Origin: a virus | Direction: 5' to 3' (one strand) | DNA length: 34,551 nt | Virus record (IMG/VR): IMGVR_UViG_3300007603_000010 | Span: 1-34,551 of that record | Position numbers and translations under genes: made by a program | Shown here: piece by piece, positions 28,001 through 34,551 of the stretch | Numbering within the stretch: position 1 is the stretch's first letter | Layout: every line of letters begins with the position of its first letter | The notes under the pieces: model-generated | The model's input: only the letters and a program-made list of their open reading frames with translations | What the model was told of the DNA's origin: nothing | Database searches by the model: none

Positions 28001-31000
28001 TCAACCTCGTGCCAAGATTTGACTGAACCTCTTAGTTCACTAAGCCAAGAATTAAGTTCAGTTAAAGAAGAACTGCTTTGAATTCTGCCTTTAAGTTCTT
28101 TCTCCTCTGGGCTGTAGTAAGCGTTCCTATCAAGAGTACTTCTGGTTACATCGTAGTAACCGCCATTACCAAGGCTCTCTGCGTTCCCAATGGTACGCAT
28201 ACGGGCGTGGTAAGGTCTGTTCTCTGGGTCAATGATAACTCCATCAAGATACTTAACGCCCTGAGAGCGTAGTCTTTCTGCGGCTTCAGACAGCAAAACA
28301 TTATTAAGTTTCTTGCCACGCATTGACTCAGCAACGCCTGTGCTTTCTACGGATGCCTTGTTTCCGTCTACATTAATGTGTATGTTAGCAATGAAGTTAG
28401 GCTTTCCGCTTTTGTGAAACCCTTGTTTAACCTCAAGAGTAAATCCGTATTGAGGGTCACCAACAGAACGATGTGTGTTTTTGAATTCAACTGTCATTCC
28501 CTTTGGAAGCGTATCCTTGTTGTCGTTAAAATACTTCCCGATAAATGTTCTTTGAAATGCGTGACCAAAAGGGTCGTAGCGTCTTCCACCACGGCTATCC
28601 GTTTCAGCAACGCTATAGGATGTCATAGCCTTTCCGCTCATAAAGTCGGCTTTTATTTTGTCGTTAAGTACGATGTGGTTTCCTCTGGCAAGACCCATAG
28701 CGGTGATGATTTCATCACGGGACATTATTTGTTTTCCGTTTGCTTGAGCCTGAGCATCCATAATGCTATTTTGCAGTTCCTCAAAGGCTTTGCTTTCAGC
28801 CATTTTAACATTCACAGCCTCAACATAAGCGTCATAGAACTCCTTAGGAATTTCTCCATTTTTTACTCTTTTATCTAGTGCTTTAGTTGTCGTATTGACC
28901 AGTTGCTTAAAATCTTCTTGTCCTTGTCTTGGAGTGGTGACTTCGTGAATGGCTCTGGAAAGACTCCCTGAGATGTACTCGACATTTCTAGCGTCAAGTT
29001 TTCCAGCCTTGCCTTGTTCATACATATCAAGAACAAGTTTATTGGCATCAAACGAACCGTCAGATGCATTAGACAAAGTCTCAAACAGTTTTTTAATTTC
29101 AGGGTTTCCAGCGACATCAAGACCCTTAAGGAATCTTTCTGTAGAGCCGTACTTCTGAATCTTGATTCCGTATTTGGCAAGGAAACCGCCCCAGATTTCA
29201 GGAAGTGCTTTTCCATACAATCCTGTACGAGAAATATATTTCATCTGAGACACAGTAGGAGCATCGTCAGGATGAGTAAGGACAAGGGTGTTTATTCCCT
29301 TTCTGATAGATTCTACAATCAGGGATTTTAAAGCAACCAAGGTTCTTTCGTTGATGACTTCAAGAGGGTAGGCTTTTTTGTTCTTCATAGCCTCTTCGTG
29401 CTTAATGAACTCTCTGTCAATTGCTTCTATATTGCGACTTAGTGTGTGAGGAGATGCGGCTTCAAGTTCAACTAAATCAACGGTTTTATTGGTGTTTCCT
29501 TCATTCTTTCTTTTCTCAAGAATTCGTTTCTTGATTTCACCGTACACTTCCGCTTGCTGTTTTGCTGTTCTGTAAATCAAAGAATCTTTTTCTACAAACT
29601 CTTTGTTAACGGCATCTAGAACATTCCATAAAGCACGGCTATGACCTCCGTAAAGTGTATTATTGGGGTCTATCAAAGAACCGTGATAAGCCCTGTAAGC
29701 ATCATAGGTGTCAAAAATATGAAGTCTTCCTTGGCTTGCATAATTAGGAACAGGATTTGGGTTAGACCTTTTGACATCGGCGGTTTCCCACGCAGTTTCC
29801 GCAATAGCAGAAGATGTGTCAGTATAAATTCTGCTTATGAATTCAGCAATTGTTCTAGGACCACCAATTGAAGCAGGATTAAATCTCTGATTAGCATAGA
29901 ACACCTTACCATCGCTCATCTGAAGTCTTAATCCAGCATCTTGGGCGTTATTGAAATCGCTGTATCCGTCTTGATAATATTTAATGTTGTGGTCTACAAA
30001 TTGGTCCGCTATGTTTTTTAGAATGTCAGGTTGTTTTAGAATCTCAAGCAGGTGGGTACGAGTTACATTTTCGTGAGATGCGTCTTTAGGTGTATGCGGA
30101 CGAAGTCCAGTTGGGTCTCTTCTAAGACCAATGTCTGCATTACTTATGGCAAACATTTGCATATATTGGTTTACAATAAGGTCTGGATTCCTTTCAATAA
30201 ATTTAGCAACTTCAAGTGCAATTTTTCTTGCTTCTTTTTCTTTTGCTGTAACCTTTTTAGATGTAGTGTTTCTTCCTTGTCCAGTTCTTTGGTTGTCAGA
30301 AAGATAACTAATCAGCGGAATTGAAGTGCCAAAGCCCTCGTCATAAAATGCACCATTTTTAAGGGCTTCAAGAACTCGTTCTCTTTCCTTAAGGTCTGGG
30401 TATTTGTTTACAAGTTCTTGAAGCCCTTGAAGTTTTTTAACTAAATCTGTTCTTTGTTCTGTCAGAATTTTTTGAGATTCTTTATTCAAAGCACCTTGAG
30501 GAAGAATGCTTTCACTATTGTTAGATTGAATTTCCTCTATGTATAGGTATTTGTTTCCTTCGGAATCGAATCTTACTGTTGTTCTTGTGTGAACAACTAC
30601 ATCAGGTCCGTAGTGACCTCTTACTCCGTGATGATATTGAGACTGTTCAATTCTAATAGGCGTTTCAGTATACTCGCCTTTAGTTCCACCAAATACATAA
30701 TTCTCAGTCTGCAATCCTCCAAGTTCTTTAGCACCAGTATCAATCCTAAGCGACAAGCCATTGTTCTTAAGAAAATCTGTGATTTCCTTTGGGTCTAATA
30801 CGGACATATTTTCTCCCTTAGGTGTAGCAATTGGAGAATGTTCCTGTCCTCTCGGAAGAATGCCACCAGTAGCCGCATCGTACCTGCGTGTTAATCTGTA
30901 TGTAGGTTGAATCTTAGACTCAAGCCAATCAACAAATCCAACAGCCTCAGCCTCAGCCCATAGACGCTCTCCAGTTCTAGAGCCGTACTGAAGCAATCGC

Positions 31001-34000
31001 TTACGCAGTTGCTGAGGAGTCATATTAGGTGTATCTCTAAGCATCACCTGAATTCTGTCATTAAGAGCAGAACGGAAGGTCATAGGATAAATCTTATCCC
31101 ATCCCTTCATATGAGCATCTATGCCACCAATACGCATACTCATCCAAGCCTGACCGCCAGAATTAGAGCCAAAAGAACCGTCAAGTCTTGCAGGGATTCC
31201 AGCGTGTTGAATTAGGGTTACCGAATCTTCTGAAAACAAATCTGCCTTAGAATCAATCTTTTCCAAAATCTTTGGAATCAATTCCATTTTATTTCTGATT
31301 CCGTTGAGAAATCTAGGGTCTACTTGAGGATTATTAATCTTTGCGTTGTATTCTTCAGTAAGACTTCTTAGCATCTCAACATATTCAGCACGAAACTTTC
31401 CTGCAAATCCTCTTGCGTGAAGTTCTTCTGTTGCTTTTTGTCTTCCGTACTCTTCTCTAGGGCTGAAGTGAACACCACGGTCATAAGCCGCCTTAACATC
31501 CTGAGCAACTTCGTGCATAGCCTGTTGTTGCTTCTGGAGTTTCTGCTTACCAGCAAGCATAGCCTGTTCTGGCGTTGCGTATGAACCAATACGCTCACCT
31601 CGTCTGTCGTAGGCAACGACCTCGCCATCAAGAATCTGATGGAATCTGTAGCCAGTTTTGTGCTCCCAATGCTTACCATTAGGGGCTTCCCTGTAGGTCA
31701 TCTCAGCAGGTGAGAAGTTTCTGCCGATGTCTGGGATTGCATTCTTGGGGTCAAAGCCAAGAACCTTTTCTCCAGTTAGTCGGATGTCCTGCATTCTTCC
31801 AATTGAAAGCATCGTGTAGGCGTTCAAAGCATCGTAGTAGATTTCGCCAATAGGATGATTAACATAGACATCGCCAGCACCAAGGGGAACGCCAGCAACT
31901 TGATGCATAACATCTCTTCTCTTTCCTCCATTGCCGTCTCCGTTGTCCAACAGGATAGATGACTCAACCTTTCCACCAGCAACATCTTTACCCATATTGG
32001 TTATATACTTGATGTAGTCGGCTTCAAACAGCATAACATCTCCGTTCCATAGGTCTCTTACCGAAGGATTAGACCACATATTTTTCGCCCTCTCGCTATT
32101 AACCCTGAGGTCAAGGGTGTGTGCAACCATTGAGACCTTACCATTCTTGCCAACCTTTATGTCAACGCTAAGAAGAACACCAAGTCTGTTTGTGAAAGGA
32201 ACTTCGTCTCCAGTAATTCTTGGTACATTTGGTCCAGTTTCTACCGTGTGCGTAGCACCCCAGTATCCAGACTCAAAAACTGATTTGTCTGGATTCATAG
32301 CAAGAGCCTGAAGAGTTTTAATCTTCTGACCCATAGCAGGTGAGATATGCCCAGCACGAATAAGTCCAGCAACATCCTTGTCAGACAAGTGACCAACTAG
32401 ATTGCCAGCACCGTCTGTTTGTCTTGCTGGGTCAATGGCTAGAAGTTCAGCGTGAACAGCCTTGCCTAGTTGCAAGTCGTTAGAGAGACTTGTTTTCTTT
32501 CTAGGGTCTCTAGCCCCTCTTGCTCTACCAAGGTCGTCAAGACCTTTTCTGAGGATAAGTTCTCCTCTGGCTTTATCAGACATCAAGGTCAGGTCAATTC
32601 GTCCAGTTCTGTTTTGATTCTGAGTCATCTTCAAGAAGTCAGAAATCATATAGTCAATAGAGCCTACCCTGATTCGCTTCCCGCTACTGTCTCTGAAGGA
32701 TTCAGACAATGACCTGCCTTGTTTAAACGAAAACCGTGGGTCAAGGGCAGAGCGTTTGTTTTCAAAGTGGTCAATAAATCTATTAACCGTTCTGTCCATT
32801 ACTCCACGAAGACCTTCGTACTTACCAGCAAAGAATAAGAAGTCGGGTGGTTTAGCACCAACGAGTTCTTGGAAATAATATGCACCGAACTCTTCAGTAA
32901 GGTGTTCAAGTAAAGGCTTTTTGCTATTTACCGTAGCCTCAGTCAATGTGGCTTGACCTGTCTTTTCGTACTCATCAACAGCCCTATCAGCAAGGTCTGA
33001 CAAACGCTTTGCTTCGGCGGCGTGTCCAGTAGGGTCAATGCTTTTATCAACCTTGTTGTATGTACGCTTCATATACTCCCTAAAGAAAGCCTTACTTTCA
33101 TCTGGGTTGATAGAACCGCCTTCAAGGAGTTTACCTGTTGCGTCTCTTACGCCAAGAAGGTCGTGCTTGAGGTTCTCAATAAAGTGCGGAGTCATAACCG
33201 CCTTACGAAGAATTAAGTGAAGCATTTCGTGTGGAACTGTTCCAGCACGGAATCCAGATTTAGCACCCTTTGAAAGTTTAGTGGTGTTGATGTGCATTGT
33301 TACCTGACCATCAGCGGCTGTTTCCATCACAACGCCTTCCATATTGATGTGCTCAAACTGAGAAAGTTGTTTTGGTTTTGTAGGGTCTGTTTTATGTATA
33401 CCAGTTTTCCTATCAAATCCGTTATCATCTAAGAACTTAGTGTGGTTAGCGTCATTTCTGAATTGAAATCTAGAGTCAGGAGCAAGACCGTCAAAGGCGA
33501 CAACAATGCCATCCATCATCGGCTTAGTTCCTGTCATCTCTCCAATCTTTCTGAATAATTCATAGGCTTGAGCAGTATGATGTTTCCCTGTTTCCTTAGC
33601 ACCCTCAATGGCGTACTTAGCCATTATGTCTGCTCGTTCAATGGTCTTAGCACCTGTGGCTCTAGAGAGAAGCCCACCAGCAAGTCCACCAACGCCACCA
33701 AGAGCAATGCCAGCCCCAGCACCCTGCCACATACCTTCAAGACCGTTATTGCCGTAGCCAAGCCCGCCACCAATGACAGCACCGTAAGCCGCACCTTTTG
33801 TTATGTCAGCAGACAATGAAAGAAGCGGGTCAGCGGCATTAATTACCTTAAGCAAGTTCTGTGCAGAAGGGGAAAGAATAGCCTTGTCAGCCTCAAGAGC
33901 CGCCTTAGCATAAGAAAGGAATCCTCTTGGACCTCTTTGTATTTGACCACCAATAGCACTAAGTGCTTGACCAACACCGTGTGCAACACCTCCAGCAACA

Positions 34001-34551
34001 TAAGCATTGGAGATGTCAGAAACAATAGGAACAGAGTGTCCAGCAAGAGATGCCGCACTAGTTCCTAACGAACCCATACGGACGGTTGTTGCAATTTCTT
34101 TAGCAGACATACCAGTCACGGTTTCTGCCGCCAATGAACCTGCGTTGATTCCGTAATCAATAACTCCTCTTGTTGCACCGCCAATTAATTCAATTGGTTT
34201 TCCAATGCCATACTTAAGAGCACCACCAATTAGTCTGTTTTGGATAGCCCCTGCACGGGCGGCAAGCATAGCGGCTTTCTCTCCCATACCAATAGCACGA
34301 AGCCCAAGTCCACCAATCTTGGCAAAAGGAATAAACAACGAGGGGTCAGCAATATAACTCATTGCCTGAGTCATTTCGTGGTCGATGTAATCTTTGTTGA
34401 CTAACAAGGTTTTCTTTCCTTCTGCTAAGTCAATTGAATCTAAATTAAACTCTCTTGCTTCTTGATACTGCCTGTATCCCTCGTCTGAATCTTCGCCTGT
34501 TATAGCGGCTTTAAATCTAAAGAACTTGCTTGTAGGGTCTGATGATTGAGC
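25036..34551 (-). CDS. Giant multidomain virion-type (polyvalent) protein, partial
   Basis: The frame is open at the right edge and supplies 3,171 residues; its N-terminus is outside the window. Visible parts: Gly/Ala-rich hydrophobic helices (about 33,650-34,370, for example GAAYGAVIGGGLGYG), likely membrane-active; a HExxH site (PHEMLHLI, 33,217-33,231) with a downstream EHLTEEFGAYYF segment as possible third zinc ligand; an EEIQSN-containing domain (about 30,500-30,650); a TLVALKSLIVESIRKG-type domain (about 29,160-29,350); and two GNAT-like modules (about 28,170-28,625 and 26,570-27,036). Its C-terminal module (about 25,036-25,225) duplicates one near 31,535-31,720. Giant proteins of this class are packaged in the virion and injected. 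No RNA polymerase motif was seen. Length and position, just before holin and spanin, fit a late virion gene. Confidence 0.85.
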   Translation of the reverse strand, partial: AQSSDPTSKFFRFKAAITGEDSDEGYRQYQEAREFNLDSIDLAEGKKTLLVNKDYIDHEMTQAMSYIADPSLFIPFAKIGGLGLRAIGMGEKAAMLAARAGAIQNRLIGGALKYGIGKPIELIGGATRGVIDYGINAGSLAAETVTGMSAKEIATTVRMGSLGTSAASLAGHSVPIVSDISNAYVAGGVAHGVGQALSAIGGQIQRGPRGFLSYAKAALEADKAILSPSAQNLLKVINAADPLLSLSADITKGAAYGAVIGGGLGYGNNGLEGMWQGAGAGIALGGVGGLAGGLLSRATGAKTIERADIMAKYAIEGAKETGKHHTAQAYELFRKIGEMTGTKPMMDGIVVAFDGLAPDSRFQFRNDANHTKFLDDNGFDRKTGIHKTDPTKPKQLSQFEHINMEGVVMETAADGQVTMHINTTKLSKGAKSGFRAGTVPHEMLHLILRKAVMTPHFIENLKHDLLGVRDATGKLLEGGSINPDESKAFFREYMKRTYNKVDKSIDPTGHAAEAKRLSDLADRAVDEYEKTGQATLTEATVNSKKPLLEHLTEEFGAYYFQELVGAKPPDFLFFAGKYEGLRGVMDRTVNRFIDHFENKRSALDPRFSFKQGRSLSESFRDSSGKRIRVGSIDYMISDFLKMTQNQNRTGRIDLTLMSDKARGELILRKGLDDLGRARGARDPRKKTSLSNDLQLGKAVHAELLAIDPARQTDGAGNLVGHLSDKDVAGLIRAGHISPAMGQKIKTLQALAMNPDKSVFESGYWGATHTVETGPNVPRITGDEVPFTNRLGVLLSVDIKVGKNGKVSMVAHTLDLRVNSERAKNMWSNPSVRDLWNGDVMLFEADYIKYITNMGKDVAGGKVESSILLDNGDGNGGKRRDVMHQVAGVPLGAGDVYVNHPIGEIYYDALNAYTMLSIGRMQDIRLTGEKVLGFDPKNAIPDIGRNFSPAEMTYREAPNGKHWEHKTGYRFHQILDGEVVAYDRRGERIGSYATPEQAMLAGKQKLQKQQQAMHEVAQDVKAAYDRGVHFSPREEYGRQKATEELHARGFAGKFRAEYVEMLRSLTEEYNAKINNPQVDPRFLNGIRNKMELIPKILEKIDSKADLFSEDSVTLIQHAGIPARLDGSFGSNSGGQAWMSMRIGGIDAHMKGWDKIYPMTFRSALNDRIQVMLRDTPNMTPQQLRKRLLQYGSRTGERLWAEAEAVGFVDWLESKIQPTYRLTRRYDAATGGILPRGQEHSPIATPKGENMSVLDPKEITDFLKNNGLSLRIDTGAKELGGLQTENYVFGGTKGEYTETPIRIEQSQYHHGVRGHYGPDVVVHTRTTVRFDSEGNKYLYIEEIQSNNSESILPQGALNKESQKILTEQRTDLVKKLQGLQELVNKYPDLKERERVLEALKNGAFYDEGFGTSIPLISYLSDNQRTGQGRNTTSKKVTAKEKEARKIALEVAKFIERNPDLIVNQYMQMFAISNADIGLRRDPTGLRPHTPKDASHENVTRTHLLEILKQPDILKNIADQFVDHNIKYYQDGYSDFNNAQDAGLRLQMSDGKVFYANQRFNPASIGGPRTIAEFISRIYTDTSSAIAETAWETADVKRSNPNPVPNYASQGRLHIFDTYDAYRAYHGSLIDPNNTLYGGHSRALWNVLDAVNKEFVEKDSLIYRTAKQQAEVYGEIKKRILEKRKNEGNTNKTVDLVELEAASPHTLSRNIEAIDREFIKHEEAMKNKKAYPLEVINERTLVALKSLIVESIRKGINTLVLTHPDDAPTVSQMKYISRTGLYGKALPEIWGGFLAKYGIKIQKYGSTERFLKGLDVAGNPEIKKLFETLSNASDGSFDANKLVLDMYEQGKAGKLDARNVEYISGSLSRAIHEVTTPRQGQEDFKQLVNTTTKALDKRVKNGEIPKEFYDAYVEAVNVKMAESKAFEELQNSIMDAQAQANGKQIMSRDEIITAMGLARGNHIVLNDKIKADFMSGKAMTSYSVAETDSRGGRRYDPFGHAFQRTFIGKYFNDNKDTLPKGMTVEFKNTHRSVGDPQYGFTLEVKQGFHKSGKPNFIANIHINVDGNKASVESTGVAESMRGKKLNNVLLSEAAERLRSQGVKYLDGVIIDPENRPYHARMRTIGNAESLGNGGYYDVTRSTLDRNAYYSPEEKELKGRIQSSSSLTELNSWLSELRGSVKSWHEVEMPQSVKDIADNLDVFTSASKDDMMIALEKASRSDSVSKQIYSDVVEGRTSLTEATKKLQKQGDYYTYNYELNNIRNTRKQLAKRVQEVMGNKRKVSDTDARRSNTGAERESRDTKYYSPSDYQGGDDYYKPKKNIFESKDEQGLLVRRVSVGNDEITGNPDARGSKTNPDNVGWEDIGHYPQTGKTKADNIWEAKNSGLWYWKDNEGVRMKNPMWELDRPDFTHSEWFDKFKYDDDRPNIYGRYEKPKYDEKGNLLEKGKLSISSDYKQPISDMSDANFYKDTVASSLGVPADHIDAYLFGASQKVKAQRGYGIKDQLPIHFSVNENDKGGQTYNQKSLKWKKGFIGRYAAENPEMSKELKLTFETEKASASRGMAVMAGRVAGKSTHNHYLQITEAGKEVGHITWKTQIGAKDGRKIFSDPSVSVEPAYRGKNYQHLLYSEAAERARAMGATDFFQRIENDLGLPLKSQVRTFGENYSKLLDQYTGQYMPATMDNFNKLKYPEMEIHNTEADGTVNIEKHKGHELWVYAWSKIQSDKWYSLNERDMLVLRKSEDMPWFKKAMASAGGFVRYATAEDLNDLRGLRAISHAPDTLTGTDITTAEGRVVAEGAGGLPYPMLQAERGSNAAWASQGEGFVNLTNNAVQANKDAGKGVTAIMPLTFTSYEKARASVQGSEFYYNVFDIFKRGKIVSEKDLRIAMAEAVEKVTTHKDKKTGEVVIENKQTDALRKIVKDNKMNYDELIASVMLTLEDSSIQNFGTRAPMIDDFMGAVWDRVMKGLSDKKKQEVMRFFPEWDGSKTAGAFTLANLKSTMGNTLTDSLTKGLKSGDVYGIIKFNDFVESMDSGHRSYNTGIVQKNGQKPEILLLKRPINVLDLHETSISANSGERKLSDLPSNVQTNLLGMNSNPYGATRTKDVGQVDYRDMNANYSVKENFAEKVAPNGKVLQAINGYIIMIQGDKFKVYNSQKVQVGIYASEQEAKKRALRN
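26570..27036 (-). repeat. Internal duplicated module, copy B, of the giant protein
   Basis: Encodes HFSVNENDKGGQTY, then GFIGRYAAENPEM, then an acetyltransferase-like VEPAYRGKNYQHLLYSEAAE and SQVRTFGENYS. It aligns through its length with copy A. The RGK-x-x-x-x-x-L-L-x-SEAAER segment resembles the acetyl-CoA binding turn of the GNAT fold. Confidence 0.65.
28170..28625 (-). repeat. Internal duplicated module, copy A, of the giant protein
   Basis: Encodes SYSVAETDSRGGRRY, then TFIGKYFNDNKDT, then GVAESMRGKKLNNVLLSEAA and ARMRTIGNAES. The same landmarks occur in the same order in copy B, about 1.6 kb further along the gene. The duplication is protein-level; the DNA has diverged. Confidence 0.65.

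Noticed and set aside
25036-34551. N4-type virion RNA polymerase as identity of the giant protein
   Set aside because: Size and position suggested it, but the RNA polymerase catalytic motifs were not found in the visible residues; the missing N-terminus cannot be judged.
34407-34551. Start of the giant protein at 34407
   Set aside because: That codon is TTG and the same frame stays open upstream to the window edge with ordinary coding character, so the gene continues outside.

Overview
The window is most of a tailed double-stranded DNA phage genome that looks strictly lytic: no integrase, repressor/cro pair or bacterial housekeeping gene is visible. The SU10-type major capsid protein, the ~735-residue portal, the short tail-adaptor genes and a giant (>3,000 residue) virion-type protein point to a podovirus-like particle. 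No tape-measure or tail-tube gene is in view. The host cannot be named. Almost no start codon has a Shine-Dalgarno sequence; starts follow AT-rich or A/C-rich leaders, or sit just downstream of a -10 box. This suggests a host that initiates translation largely without SD pairing.

Layout. (1) 1-10,379, minus strand, read right to left: HTH regulator, unknown structural-type protein, GH19 endolysin, large terminase, small HTH protein, portal, small protein, scaffold, major capsid, small conserved protein, head-tail adaptor and a run of small tail-type proteins that leaves the left edge. Many junctions are TAATG or ATGA overlaps. (2) 10,432-11,172, minus strand: seven good tRNAs (Ser, Ile, Gly, Lys, Gln, Arg, Thr), all with U34, plus two aberrant tRNA-like elements. 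(3) 11,173-11,684: non-coding, with a four-tract G-quadruplex motif. (4) 11,685-13,130, minus strand: unknown gene and an ArdC-type antirestriction protein. (5) 13,131-14,071: non-coding, with repeats and inverted repeats. (6) 14,072-17,579: small early-type genes, several monocistronic with a terminator each and hairpin plus A/C-rich leaders, one of them histone-fold-like; also a candidate structured RNA and an HTH protein. (7) 17,698-24,012, plus strand: replication and recombination operon with endonuclease VII, PD-(D/E)XK exonuclease, winged-helix initiator carrying an intragenic iteron origin, DnaC-like loader, RHH protein, ERF annealing protein, HTH proteins and metallophosphoesterase. 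(8) 24,015-34,551, minus strand: u-spanin-like lipoprotein, holin and the giant multidomain protein, open at the right edge.

How it fits together. Replication looks lambda-like: the initiator gene contains three palindromic iterons followed by an A-rich tract, with a helicase loader downstream and no DNA polymerase or SSB in view, so host polymerase is probably used. The exonuclease and ERF protein form a recombination pair, and ERF ends in an SSB-like acidic-PF tip. ArdC would protect entering DNA. The minus-strand late genes leave the left edge and re-enter from the right, which fits one late operon on a circular or permuted genome cut arbitrarily.

The most notable observations are the intragenic origin, the giant protein with a HExxH metallopeptidase site and two internally duplicated modules, a 65-residue histone-fold-like protein, the two odd tRNA-like RNAs, and the SD-less leader and leaderless promoter systems. 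All functional names rest on motifs read by eye.
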